From Candidatus Kosakonia sp. 282A-S69 (GTDB lineage: Bacteria > Pseudomonadota > Gammaproteobacteria > Enterobacterales > Enterobacteriaceae), in assembly GCF_029433855.1 (NCBI RefSeq), contig NZ_JAROAU010000003.1:2101915-2165914 (forward strand): DNA of 64,000 nt. The letters run 5' to 3'. Position numbers and translations under genes: made by a program. Every line of letters starts with the position of its first letter. Within the stretch, counting starts at the first letter, position 1. The notes under the pieces are model-generated. The model saw only the letters and a list, made by a program, of their open reading frames with translations, had not been told where the DNA came from and ran no database searches. Shown here piece after piece: positions 19,270 through 27,857 of this stretch.

Positions 19270-20343
19270 ATGAAACAGAAAACATTATGGATAAACCAAA
19301 TAAAAGGACTTTGCATTTGCCTGGTGGTGATTTACCACTCGGTTATAACTTTTTATCCACATCTCTCGGTCTTCCAGCATCCCTGGTCGCAAACGCTCTC
19401 CAAGTGCTGGATCTACTTCAACCTCTATCTCGCGCCGTTCCGTATGCCGGTCTTCTTTTTTATCTCCGGCTTTCTGATCCGCCGCTATATCGATGATGTG
19501 CCGTGGAAAGATGCTGTTGATAAACGCATCTGGAGCATTGTCTATGTGCTGGCGCTGTGGGGCGTGCTGCAGTGGGTGGGCCTGAGCCATCTTAACGACT
19601 GGCTGGCACCGGAGCGCGATCTTAGCAACTCGTCTAACGCCGCTTACGCCGACAGCTGGCAAGGTTTTATACACGGCATGCTGACCGCCACCACCAGCCT
19701 CTGGTACCTCTACGCATTAGTGGTCTACTTCACGCTGTGTAAACTGCTCAGCCGCTGGAAAGTGCCGATGCTGGCACTGATGATTTTGGCAAGCCTGGCG
19801 ATTAACTACCTGCCGCTGCCGTGGTGGGGGATGAACAGCGTCGTGCGGAATATGATCTTCTACAGCCTCGGCGCCTGGTACGGTACGCAGGTGATGGAGT
19901 GGGTCAAAACCGTTTCTCTGCGCCGCTACGCCCTGCTCTTTGCCGTCGCCGTGGTGGTAGCGTTTGGGCTGTGGATGTTTAATATGCCGCTGCCGCTCTG
20001 CCTGCTGTCGATTGTCGGCATCATGCGTCTTTTCCAGGAGATGGAGAAGCGCTTCCCGCCGAGCGAGAAGAGCCTGCTCAATGTCGTCGGCTCCAATACG
20101 CTGGCGATCTACACCACGCACCGAATTCTGGTCGAGGGCTTTAGCCTGGCGCTGATCAAACCGCTTAACGCCGGTCTCTGGCCGCCCGCAGTGGAACTGG
20201 TGGTGCTGATTGTCTATCCGGCGGCGGTACTGCTGATCTGTACGCTGGTCGGGCTGATGGTGCGCAAACTCTCCTCCACGCTGTTTGGCGATCTCTTTTT
20301 CACCCCGCCAACAAAGCACCTTTCAGCCCTTACGGCACGCTGA
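19270..20343 (+). CDS. ycfT: inner-membrane acyltransferase-3 family protein YcfT
   Basis: Polytopic membrane protein of 357 residues, the same length as E. coli YcfT, with about ten helices. It belongs to the acyltransferase-3 group, relatives of which acetylate sugars on cell-surface polymers; the substrate of YcfT is not established. Family features are an early H/R pair in VVIYHSV (residues 20-26) and APFRMPVFFFISGFLIRRY. The start MKQKTLWINQ at 19270 matches the E. coli start. An in-frame ATG eight codons upstream is less likely, and the ribosome binding site is weak. Runs toward mfd, whose start is 110 bp downstream. Confidence 0.93.
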   Translation: MKQKTLWINQIKGLCICLVVIYHSVITFYPHLSVFQHPWSQTLSKCWIYFNLYLAPFRMPVFFFISGFLIRRYIDDVPWKDAVDKRIWSIVYVLALWGVLQWVGLSHLNDWLAPERDLSNSSNAAYADSWQGFIHGMLTATTSLWYLYALVVYFTLCKLLSRWKVPMLALMILASLAINYLPLPWWGMNSVVRNMIFYSLGAWYGTQVMEWVKTVSLRRYALLFAVAVVVAFGLWMFNMPLPLCLLSIVGIMRLFQEMEKRFPPSEKSLLNVVGSNTLAIYTTHRILVEGFSLALIKPLNAGLWPPAVELVVLIVYPAAVLLICTLVGLMVRKLSSTLFGDLFFTPPTKHLSALTAR

Positions 20344-20402
20344 CAGGGCGATTTCTTGGCTAAACTCACGTAATCACACATAATCCTCGTATTGCGTATC
20401 AA

Positions 20403-20431
20403 GGATATGCCCCCATAACGGGGGTATATCC
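20403..20431 (+). promoter_or_regulatory. strong hairpin in the mfd leader
   Basis: Left arm GGATATGCCCCC (20403-20414), loop ATAAC, right arm GGGGGTATATCC (20420-20431): a 12-bp stem with one G-U pair and a stable five-base loop, 22 bp before the mfd ATG. No U tract follows. The bases just before the ATG (ATATCCCC, 20446-20453) could compete for the right arm, so two alternative folds are possible. The function is unknown. Confidence 0.5.
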
Positions 20432-20453
20432 ATAATGAGATCTTCATATCCCC

Positions 20454-23400
20454 ATGCCTGAACAATACCGTTATTCCCTGCCGTCAAAAGCGGGTGACCA
20501 GCGCCAGTTTGGCGAGCTTACCGGCGCGGCCTGCGCCACCGAAGTGGCAGAAATCATTGAACGACACGCCGGTCCGGTTGTGCTTATCGCCCCGGATATG
20601 CAAAACGCGCTGCGTTTACATGATGAGATCAGCCAGTTTACCGATCGCCTGGTGATGAACCTCGCGGACTGGGAAACACTTCCCTACGACAGCTTTTCGC
20701 CGCACCAGGAGATTGTCTCCTCCCGTCTCTCCACCCTTTACCAGCTGCCAGCGATGCAGCGCGGTGTGCTGATAGTTTCAGTCAATACGCTGATGCAGCG
20801 TGTCTGCCCGCACAGCTACCTGCACGGTCACGCGCTGGTGATGAAAAAGGGTCAGCGCCTGTCGCGCGATCAGCTGCGTACGCAGCTTGATAGCGCCGGT
20901 TATCGCCATGTCGATCAGGTGATGGAGCATGGTGAATATGCGACACGCGGCGCGCTGCTCGACCTCTTCCCGATGGGCAGCAGTCAGCCTTACCGCCTTG
21001 ACTTTTTCGATGATGAGATCGACAGCCTGCGCCTGTTTGATGCCGATACCCAGCGCACGCTTGAAGAGGTGGAGGCGATTAACCTGCTTCCGGCCCATGA
21101 GTTTCCAACCGATAAGACCGCCATTGAGCTTTTCCGCAGCCAGTGGCGCGATAAGTTTGAGGTAAAGCGCGACGCGGAGCATATCTATCAGCAGGTGAGC
21201 AAAGGCACCCTGCCTGCCGGGATCGAATACTGGCAGCCGCTCTTTTTCAGCGAGCCGCTGCCACCGCTCTTCAGCTACTTCCCGGCAAACACGCTGCTGG
21301 TCAGCACCGGCGATCTGGAAACCAGCGCCGAGCGTTTTCAGCAGGATGCGCAGGCGCGCTATGAGAACCGCGGCGTTGATCCAATGCGCCCGCTCCTGCC
21401 ACCCGACGCGCTGTGGCTGCGGGTTGATCTGCTGTTCAGCGAGCTGAAGAAATGGCCGCGCATTCAGCTTAAAACCGGGCAGGTGGCGGATAAAGCGGGC
21501 CAGATAAACCTCGGTTACCAGAACTTGCCGGATCTTTCGGTGCAGGCGCAGCAGAAGTCGCCGCTGGATAATCTGCGTAAATTCCTTGAGTCCTTCAGCG
21601 GCCCGGTGGTCTTCTCCGTGGAGAGTGAGGGCCGCCGCGAGGCGCTGCTCGAACTGCTGGCGCGCATCAAAGTTGCGCCAAAACGCGCTCTGCGTCTGGA
21701 TGATGCCAGCGCGCCGGGTGCATGGTTGATGATCGGCGCTGCCGAGCGCGGGTTTATTGATACGCTGCGTAACCGGGCGCTGATTTGCGAAGGCGATCTG
21801 CTCGGCGAGCGCGTTGCGCGCCGCCGCCAGGATACGCGCCGCACCATCAACCCGGATACGCTTATCCGCAACCTGGCAGAGCTGCATGATGGCCAGCCGG
21901 TGGTGCACTTTGAGCACGGCGTCGGACGCTATGCCGGGATGACGACGCTGGAGGCGGGCGGCATCACCGCAGAGTACCTGATGCTGACCTATGCCAATGA
22001 CGCCAAACTCTACGTTCCGGTTTCATCGCTCCATCTCATCAGCCGCTATGCGGGCGGCGCGGAGGAGAGTGCGCCGCTGCATAAACTGGGCAGCGATGCC
22101 TGGACGCGCGCGCGGCAAAAAGCGGCGGAGAAGGTGCGGGACGTGGCGGCAGAGTTGCTGGATATCTACGCCCAGCGCGCGGCAAAATCGGGCTTCGCCT
22201 TCAAGCACGATCGTGAACAATATCAGCTCTTTTGCGACGGTTTCCCCTTCGAAACCACCCCGGATCAGGCCCAGGCCATCAATGCTGTGCTGAGCGATAT
22301 GTGCCAGCCACTGGCGATGGATCGGCTGGTGTGCGGCGATGTCGGCTTCGGTAAAACCGAAGTGGCGATGCGCGCCGCCTTCCTCGCCATTGAGAACAAT
22401 AAGCAAGTGGCGGTGCTGGTGCCAACCACCCTGCTTGCCCAGCAGCATTTCGATAATTTCCGCGACCGCTTTGCCAACTGGCCGGTACGCATCGAGATGC
22501 TGTCGCGTTTTCGCAGCGCCAAAGAGCAGACGCAGATCCTTGAGCAGGCCGCCGACGGAAAGATCGACATTCTCATCGGCACACATAAATTGCTGCAAAG
22601 CGATGTGAAACTGAAAGATTTGGGGCTGCTGATCGTCGATGAGGAGCACCGTTTCGGTGTTCGTCATAAGGAGCGCATTAAAGCGATGCGCGCCGATGTT
22701 GATATCCTGACGCTGACTGCCACACCGATCCCGCGCACGCTGAATATGGCGATGAGCGGCATGCGCGATCTGTCGATTATTGCGACGCCTCCCGCGCGCC
22801 GTCTGGCGGTGAAAACCTTTGTTCGCGAGTATGACAACCTGGTGGTGCGCGAGGCGATCCTGCGTGAAGTGCTGCGTGGCGGCCAGGTTTACTACCTTTA
22901 CAACGATGTGGAGAACATTCAGAAAGCGGCCGACCGGCTGGCGGAGCTGGTGCCGGAAGCGCGTATCGCCATCGGTCACGGACAGATGCGCGAGCGCGAG
23001 CTTGAGCGGGTGATGAATGATTTCCACCATCAGCGCTTTAACGTCCTGGTCTGCACCACCATTATCGAAACCGGGATCGATATTCCGACCGCTAACACGA
23101 TCATCATCGAGCGCGCAGACCACTTTGGCCTGGCGCAGCTACACCAGCTGCGCGGTCGCGTTGGGCGTTCGCACCACCAGGCTTACGCCTGGCTGCTGAC
23201 ACCGCATCCGAAGGCGATGACCACCGATGCGCAAAAACGCCTTGAGGCGATTGCTTCACTGGAGGATCTGGGCGCTGGCTTTGCGCTGGCGACCCACGAT
23301 CTGGAGATCCGCGGCGCCGGCGAACTGCTCGGCGAGGATCAGAGCGGGCAGATGGAGACCATCGGTTTCTCGCTCTATATGGAGCTGCTGGAGAATGCCG

Positions 23401-23900
23401 TTGACGCCCTGAAAGCGGGTCGCGAGCCGTCGCTGGAGGATCTCACCAGCCAGCAAACCGAGGTGGAGCTGCGCATGCCTGCCCTGCTGCCGGATGATTT
23501 CATTCCTGATGTTAATACGCGACTGTCGTTCTATAAGCGCATCGCCAGCGCGAAAGATGAGAATGCGCTGGAGGAGATCAAAGTGGAGCTGATTGACCGC
23601 TTTGGCCTGCTGCCGGATGCCGCGCGCAATCTGCTTGATATCGCCATGTTGCGCCAGCAGGCGCAGAAGCTGGGGATCCGCAAGCTGGAGGGGAATGATA
23701 AAGGCGGCCTGATCGAGTTTAATGAGAAGAATCACGTTAACCCGGCGTGGTTGATTGGGTTGTTGCAGAAGCAGCCGCAGCATTTCCGCCTTGATGGCCC
23801 GACGCGGCTGAAGTTTTTCCAGGAGCTGAGCGAGCGGAAAACGCGCATGGAGTGGGTGCGCAACTTTATGCAGCAGCTGGCGGAGAACGCCGTCGCCTGA
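20454..23900 (+). CDS. mfd: transcription-repair coupling factor Mfd
   Basis: Large DNA translocase that removes RNA polymerase stalled at lesions and recruits UvrA. The 1148-residue length is identical to E. coli. Order of domains: UvrB-like region (about 1-350), RNA-polymerase-interaction domain (about 470-545), helicase motor with Walker A GDVGFGKTEVA (about 628-638), the DEEH box (about 729), TATPIPRTLN and QLRGRVGRSHHQAY, and the C-terminal autoinhibitory domain. The ATG follows TCATATCCCC with no purine-rich ribosome binding site, only a hairpin upstream. A BIME array lies beyond its stop. Confidence 0.97.
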   Translation: MPEQYRYSLPSKAGDQRQFGELTGAACATEVAEIIERHAGPVVLIAPDMQNALRLHDEISQFTDRLVMNLADWETLPYDSFSPHQEIVSSRLSTLYQLPAMQRGVLIVSVNTLMQRVCPHSYLHGHALVMKKGQRLSRDQLRTQLDSAGYRHVDQVMEHGEYATRGALLDLFPMGSSQPYRLDFFDDEIDSLRLFDADTQRTLEEVEAINLLPAHEFPTDKTAIELFRSQWRDKFEVKRDAEHIYQQVSKGTLPAGIEYWQPLFFSEPLPPLFSYFPANTLLVSTGDLETSAERFQQDAQARYENRGVDPMRPLLPPDALWLRVDLLFSELKKWPRIQLKTGQVADKAGQINLGYQNLPDLSVQAQQKSPLDNLRKFLESFSGPVVFSVESEGRREALLELLARIKVAPKRALRLDDASAPGAWLMIGAAERGFIDTLRNRALICEGDLLGERVARRRQDTRRTINPDTLIRNLAELHDGQPVVHFEHGVGRYAGMTTLEAGGITAEYLMLTYANDAKLYVPVSSLHLISRYAGGAEESAPLHKLGSDAWTRARQKAAEKVRDVAAELLDIYAQRAAKSGFAFKHDREQYQLFCDGFPFETTPDQAQAINAVLSDMCQPLAMDRLVCGDVGFGKTEVAMRAAFLAIENNKQVAVLVPTTLLAQQHFDNFRDRFANWPVRIEMLSRFRSAKEQTQILEQAADGKIDILIGTHKLLQSDVKLKDLGLLIVDEEHRFGVRHKERIKAMRADVDILTLTATPIPRTLNMAMSGMRDLSIIATPPARRLAVKTFVREYDNLVVREAILREVLRGGQVYYLYNDVENIQKAADRLAELVPEARIAIGHGQMRERELERVMNDFHHQRFNVLVCTTIIETGIDIPTANTIIIERADHFGLAQLHQLRGRVGRSHHQAYAWLLTPHPKAMTTDAQKRLEAIASLEDLGAGFALATHDLEIRGAGELLGEDQSGQMETIGFSLYMELLENAVDALKAGREPSLEDLTSQQTEVELRMPALLPDDFIPDVNTRLSFYKRIASAKDENALEEIKVELIDRFGLLPDAARNLLDIAMLRQQAQKLGIRKLEGNDKGGLIEFNEKNHVNPAWLIGLLQKQPQHFRLDGPTRLKFFQELSERKTRMEWVRNFMQQLAENAVA

Positions 23901-23928
23901 CGGCGGTTTGACGCCTCTGCCCGCTTTT

Positions 23929-24320
23929 GCCCGATGGCGGCGGTGCCTTATCCGGTCTACGGAGTGCATTCTTTCGTAGGCCTGATAAGCGCAGCGCCAT
24001 CAGGCATCATTCGGGATTCCAACGTTACTCCCCTGTCCACTTTTTTGCCGATGGCGGCGGTGCCTTATCCGGTCTACGGGATGCACTCTTTCGTAGGCCT
24101 GATAAGCGCAGCGCCATCAGGCATTTTTCCGGTCACCAATGTCAATCCCCTGCCCGCTTTATGCCGGATGGCGGCGTACCGCCTTATCCGGCCTACGGGA
24201 TGCATTCTTTCGTAGGCCTGATAAGCGCAGCGCCATCAGGCATTTTTCCGGTCACCAATGTTAATCCCCTGCCCGCTTTATGCCAGATGGCGACGTACCG
24301 CCTTATCCGGCCTACGGTTC
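23929..24320. repeat. tandem BIME array after mfd
   Basis: Four tandem units of about 118 bp. Each holds a REP reading GATGGCGGCG-CCTTATCCGG, a conserved linker, and an inverted REP reading GTAGGCCTGATAAGCGCAGC-GCCATCAGGC. A shared spacer (CCGGTCACCAATG) shows whole units were copied. Units start near 23932, 24048, 24162 and 24281. The first two copies carry GGTGCC and GGTCTACGG, the later two GGTACC-type loops. The array occupies the mfd-ldtC interval and is of the same family as the repeats at 1-1094. The remaining 24321-24459 is AT-rich and probably holds the ldtC promoter. Confidence 0.9.
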
Positions 24321-24459
24321 GGATGCTTTTTTCCGGCATTCGTGTGCCTTTTTGTAATATTTACAAATACTTTGCAATAACCAGGGTTTCCCGACGAACC
24401 CGGTGAGCATAATCCTATTGAGTAGTCTTATAGATATAACCTTATGATTTACATGGATT

Positions 24460-25431
24460 ATGATCATGCCCAAAATGTCGCGCTTCGCTCACTGGATGAC
24501 GCTGTTCGCCGTCGCCGCTACGCTTATCTTCGCCCTGTCCGCCCGCGCCAATACCTGGCCGCTGCCGCCTGCGGGCAGCAAGCTGGTGGGCGAAAACCGT
24601 TTCCATATTGTTGAGAACGATGGCGGTTCGCTGGAGGCGATCGCCAAAAAGTATGGCGTGGGTTTCCTTGCGCTGTTACAGGCCAACCCCGGTATCGACC
24701 CCTTTGTCCCGCGCGCGGGCAGCGTCGTCACCATCCCGCTGCAAACGCTGCTGCCGGATGTGCCGCGCAGAGGGATTGTGATCAACCTCGCCGAGCTGCG
24801 TCTTTACTACTACCCTCCCGGAAAAAATGAGGTCTCTATCTACCCGATCGGCATTGGCCAACTGGGCGGCGATACGCTGACGCCGACGATGGTCACCACG
24901 GTTTCCGATAAACGGGCCAACCCGACCTGGACGCCGACTGCCAATATCCGCGCCCGCTACAAAGCGCGCGGGATTGATTTACCGCCGGTGATGCCAGCCG
25001 GGCCGGATAACCCGATGGGTCATCATGCGATTCGGCTGGCCGCTTTCGGCGGCGTCTACCTGCTGCACGGCACCAACGCCGATTTTGGTATCGGTATGCG
25101 CGTCAGCTCCGGGTGTATTCGCCTGCGCGATAGCGACATTGCCGCGCTGTTTGCTGCGGTCAGCCCCGGTACGCCGGTCAATATCATCAATACGCCGATC
25201 AAAGCCTCGATCGAGCCAGACGGCACGCGGCTGGTGGAGGTGCATCAGCCGCTCTCCGAATCGATCGATGACGATCCGAAAACGCTGCCGATCCCGCTCA
25301 ACGCGGCGATGAAGGCGTTTCAGGCCGATGCCCAAAGCGATGCGGCGGTGATGGCGCAGGCCATTGAGCTGCGCTCGGGAATGCCGGTAGATGTCACTCA
25401 ACATCTGCAACAGAGTGTGCAGGCGATGTAA
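24460..25431 (+). CDS. ldtC: L,D-transpeptidase linking Lpp to peptidoglycan
   Basis: YkuD-family periplasmic transpeptidase (formerly ycfS) that attaches Braun lipoprotein to mesodiaminopimelate of peptidoglycan. The 323 residues have a signal peptide (1-30, cleavage after ARA), a LysM-like segment with FHIVENDGGSLEAIAKKYGV (47-66), then the catalytic domain with HGTNADFGIGMRVSSGCIRL; the nucleophile is Cys219. Two close ATGs (24460 and 24466) could be used; GGAT is better placed for the second. A strong terminator follows at 25445. Confidence 0.95.
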   Translation: MIMPKMSRFAHWMTLFAVAATLIFALSARANTWPLPPAGSKLVGENRFHIVENDGGSLEAIAKKYGVGFLALLQANPGIDPFVPRAGSVVTIPLQTLLPDVPRRGIVINLAELRLYYYPPGKNEVSIYPIGIGQLGGDTLTPTMVTTVSDKRANPTWTPTANIRARYKARGIDLPPVMPAGPDNPMGHHAIRLAAFGGVYLLHGTNADFGIGMRVSSGCIRLRDSDIAALFAAVSPGTPVNIINTPIKASIEPDGTRLVEVHQPLSESIDDDPKTLPIPLNAAMKAFQADAQSDAAVMAQAIELRSGMPVDVTQHLQQSVQAM

Positions 25432-25444
25432 CGCCCGCCCAGAC

Positions 25445-25478
25445 AAAAAGGCCCTGCACGGTGTGCAGGGCCTTTTTT
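25445..25478. terminator. bidirectional terminator between ldtC and bhsA
   Basis: GGCCCTGCAC-GGT-GTGCAGGGCC: perfect 10-bp stem with a run of A before it and TTTTTT after it. It works in both directions for the convergent genes ldtC (plus) and bhsA (minus). Confidence 0.92.
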
Positions 25479-25509
25479 ATGGCAGTGGCAAAATTCGAGG
25501 GTGGTGAAC

Positions 25510-25767
25510 TTATTTGTAGAGCACTGCGGTGCCGTGCAGGCGATCGGAGCCGGTCACGGAGGTAATGCGGTAAGAGGAGGCGCCCAGTTGTTCGGCTTTC
25601 TCAGCCACTTTTTTCTCTACGGATGCGAGGTTGGTGCTGCCAGTCACGCCAATAGCGGTCAGCTCCTGCTGACCTGCCGGGGCAGACTGCACCTCAACAG
25701 CGGCAAAGCTGGCAAATGAGAGCGTGCTTAAAACAGCGGCGGTAAACAGCGTAGTGATGGTTTTCAT
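25510..25767 (-). CDS. bhsA: multiple stress resistance / biofilm protein BhsA
   Basis: Small DUF1471 (YhcN-family) exported protein of 85 residues, formerly ycfR or comC; in E. coli it lowers outer-membrane copper permeability and affects biofilm and stress tolerance. The signal peptide covers about residues 1-22 (SFASFA then AVEVQ). The conserved C-terminal core is YRITSVTGSDRLHGTAVLYK. Divergent from comR, its known copper-responsive repressor in E. coli. Confidence 0.94.
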   Translation of the reverse strand: MKTITTLFTAAVLSTLSFASFAAVEVQSAPAGQQELTAIGVTGSTNLASVEKKVAEKAEQLGASSYRITSVTGSDRLHGTAVLYK

Positions 25768-25837
25768 AATGGTTTTCCTGATGCAGATGAACGGAGGTCG
25801 TTAGCATTTAGTTAACGATCGATAGGTAAATCATAAG

Positions 25838-25853
25838 TGTGATCAATATCACC
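25838..25853. promoter_or_regulatory. CRP- or FNR-type site between bhsA and comR
   Basis: TGTGATCAATATCACC matches the CRP consensus TGTGA-N6-TCACA in nine of ten core bases. Its centre also reads GTGAT-CAAT-ATCAC, close to the FNR consensus TTGAT-N4-ATCAA. It lies about 70 bp above the bhsA start and 155 bp above the comR start. Which factor binds cannot be told from sequence. Confidence 0.55.
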
Positions 25854-26007
25854 CGTCAACAATTTTTTATAATGGTCATTAATTAATTTAATTAGTGCTT
25901 AATTTTCATAAACATATGATTTATTAATATGTGCGGTTTTGCGGCTGGTCATTCACCAGGATTATTTTTATAATGGGTATTCAACAAACCAACAAAGAAG
26001 CGGCTCT

Positions 26008-26646
26008 ATGACCAGTGAAGTCAGCAGTTGTACGAAAAAAAGCCGTGGCCGACCAAAAGTGTTCGACAGGGAAGCGGCGCTCGATAAAGCCATGACGCTG
26101 TTCTGGCAGCATGGCTATGAAGCCACATCACTCTCCGATCTGGTAGAAGCGACCGGGGCGAAAGCACCGACGCTCTACGCAGAGTTCACCAATAAAGAGG
26201 GGCTGTTTCGCGCGGTCCTCGATCGCTATATCGCCCGGTTCGCCAGGCAGCATGAAGCGTTGCTGGAGTGCGAAGAGAAGCCCGTAGAAGAGGCGCTGCT
26301 GGACTATTTCTCCGCCGTCGCCAGGTGCTTTACCAGCACCGATACGCCCGCAGGCTGTTTTATGATTAACACCTCCGCAACGCTTGCCGCGTCGTCGCAG
26401 GAGATTGCGAAGACGATTAAAACGCGTCATGCCCGTCAGGAGGAGACATTGCAGCACTTCCTCGCGCAGCGTCAGGCGAAAGGCGAGATTCCGGCGGGCG
26501 TTGATATCGCCGCCCTCGCGCAATTCCTCGGCTGCATTTTGCAGGGCATGTCCATCAGCGCCCGTGAAGGTGCCTGCGTTGAGAAGTTACTGCAAATTAC
26601 CCGCACCACCCTGCGCCTGTGGCCAGATCTAATCAAAGCGTCATAA
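26008..26646 (+). CDS. comR: TetR-family copper-responsive repressor ComR
   Basis: 212-residue TetR regulator (formerly ycfQ); the E. coli protein represses the adjacent bhsA gene and is released by copper. The N-terminal DNA-binding domain is RGRPKVFDREAALDKAM followed by the helix-turn-helix SLSDLVEATGAKAPTLYAEF. The C-terminal ligand domain contains TPAGCFMINTS. Start at 26008 (MTSEVSSCTKKSRGRP), in line with the roughly 210-residue E. coli protein. A longer frame to 25939 would cover the intergenic promoter region and is rejected. Divergent from bhsA. Confidence 0.94.
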   Translation: MTSEVSSCTKKSRGRPKVFDREAALDKAMTLFWQHGYEATSLSDLVEATGAKAPTLYAEFTNKEGLFRAVLDRYIARFARQHEALLECEEKPVEEALLDYFSAVARCFTSTDTPAGCFMINTSATLAASSQEIAKTIKTRHARQEETLQHFLAQRQAKGEIPAGVDIAALAQFLGCILQGMSISAREGACVEKLLQITRTTLRLWPDLIKAS

Positions 26647-26672
26647 AAAAATGAGACGGCATGCCGTCTCAT
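26644..26672. terminator. hairpin at the comR stop
   Basis: ATGAGACGG-CATG-CCGTCTCAT, perfect 9-bp stem starting a few bases after the comR stop. On the plus strand it is followed by CCCCTTCT (weak tract). On the minus strand it is followed by seven U. It probably serves as the comR terminator. Confidence 0.6.
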
Positions 26673-26918
26673 CCCCTTCTGTGATAGTGATTACGTAATT
26701 CAACAATAGGTAAAAACTATCAGCCATTTCCCCGTCTTTGCTATGCTTAATTGTGATTATTGCCTCGCTAATCATTGTCGGCGGCAATATAAAACAATAA
26801 GTATGTTATTACAGGCGTCACTATTTCCCTTGCTCTCACTCTACGCATAATATCGATCGCTTTTATATGAGGATAAAGGGTCTTTTACTGACTAATCACA
26901 TGCAGAAGGAAAATGGAA

Positions 26919-27068
26919 ATGATTTTGCTATTACCATTCATCAAAGTGTTAATAGTAATTACATTGTTATTTGGTCTGTGGGTCTTGCTGGGTGGCTCCG
27001 TACTGTTTGCATTTGTCTCTGTCCTCATTACCGGATTGCTGGTTGTTCGCCAACAAGACTTTATTTAA
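26919..27068 (+). CDS. small hydrophobic membrane protein, unnamed
   Basis: 49-codon gene not recognised by name. The product is almost entirely hydrophobic: a short start (MILLLPFIK), a first membrane segment rich in V, I, L and F, a GG break (LLGGS), a second segment ending in LLVV, then a short polar tail RQQDFI. Supporting signals: AAGGA eight nucleotides before the ATG at 26919 (an in-frame ATG at 26913 is too close to it), an AT-rich upstream stretch suited to a promoter, and a strong terminator 6 bp after the stop. The 272-bp gap upstream after comR has no other gene. Codons look ordinary for the host. Function unknown. Confidence 0.7.
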   Translation: MILLLPFIKVLIVITLLFGLWVLLGGSVLFAFVSVLITGLLVVRQQDFI

Positions 27069-27073
27069 CAACG

Positions 27074-27103
27074 AAAAAGCCTCGCGTTATGCGAGGCTTT
27101 TTT
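27074..27103 (+). terminator. terminator of the small membrane protein gene
   Basis: AAAGCCTCGC-GTTAT-GCGAGGCTTT, 10-bp stem with pentaloop followed by TTTT, starting 6 bp after the TAA at 27066. The A run on the left could let it act on the minus strand too. Confidence 0.9.
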
Positions 27104-27107
27104 GTGG

Positions 27108-27143
27108 CAAAAAAAGGCTCCTCAGCCTGAGCGATGAGGAGCC
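27108..27143 (-). terminator. terminator of ycfJ
   Basis: On the minus strand GGCTCCTCA (27143-27135) pairs with TGAGGAGCC (27124-27116) around an inner loop, followed by seven U. It lies 21 bp past the ycfJ stop and back to back with the plus-strand terminator at 27074. Confidence 0.9.
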
Positions 27144-27164
27144 AATATGCAGAGTACTGCTTTT

Positions 27165-27704
27165 TTATGCTTTGTTATTCAGGATCAGCTGACCGTTGCT
27201 ATCCAACGGGATCTGCGTACCAGGATCTTTATCCATGCGGATTTTCCCCTGCTGATCGCCGATTTTATAGGTCACGTCATAACCGAGCATTTTTTCCGAT
27301 TTGTCATACACCGTGCTGCAGCGTTGCTGGGTGGTCGTGTAGGTGTCCCTCTCCTGCATCCCGCCCTGAATCTGGTTGCCGGCATAGCCGCCACCTAACG
27401 CGCCGACCACGGTCGCCACATCACGCCCGCGCCCGCCGCCAAACTGATGGCCAAGCACGCCGCCCGCTACCGCGCCCAGCACGGAGCCGGTAATACGGTT
27501 CTCATCCTGCACCGGACGACGATGCGTTACCGTGACATTACGACACGCCTCTCGCGGCGTTTTCACTGTCTCCTTGATCGGCGTGGCCGATACCACCTGC
27601 GCATATTGCGGCCCGCGATCAAAAACATTGAGGCTGGCGACTGCGGCAACGCCCAGTGCAGCGGCCACGCCAATACCGATACCCGCTAACATTGATTTAT
27701 TCAC
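27165..27704 (-). CDS. ycfJ: glycine-zipper envelope protein YcfJ
   Basis: 179-residue envelope protein, matching E. coli YcfJ. One N-terminal membrane/signal segment (about residues 5-27), then a glycine-zipper 2TM (Rick_17kDa-like) region GSVLGAVAGGVLGHQFGGG and VVGALGGGYAGNQI, and a conserved C-terminal block YDVTYKIGDQQGKIRM. The role is not established. The start is a GTG at 27704 preceded by GGGAGAG, where the E. coli protein starts (NKSMLAGIG); the longer frame upstream is not supported. Ends near its terminator at 27143. Confidence 0.92.
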   Translation of the reverse strand: MNKSMLAGIGIGVAAALGVAAVASLNVFDRGPQYAQVVSATPIKETVKTPREACRNVTVTHRRPVQDENRITGSVLGAVAGGVLGHQFGGGRGRDVATVVGALGGGYAGNQIQGGMQERDTYTTTQQRCSTVYDKSEKMLGYDVTYKIGDQQGKIRMDKDPGTQIPLDSNGQLILNNKA

Positions 27705-27857
27705 AGGATTCTCTCCCTGGTTGGCTATTGGTAACAATTTTGCAATGGTGCAAGAGGGCAGCCAATCAGAAATCACGCAAAAATAGGGGTTCGACAGGTG
27801 AAAGCGCAGTTATTCAGAGTTGTCTGAGCAATAAAGGCACATCAGGCAGAGGGATAT

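Noticed and set aside
19179-19496. 105-codon plus-strand frame overlapping the ycfT start
   Set aside because: Out of frame with the conserved ycfT coding sequence and without similarity; ycfT at 19270 explains the region.
20778-23123. Two long minus-strand frames opposite mfd
   Set aside because: Same reasoning: conserved Mfd on the plus strand explains the openness, and no independent start signals were seen.
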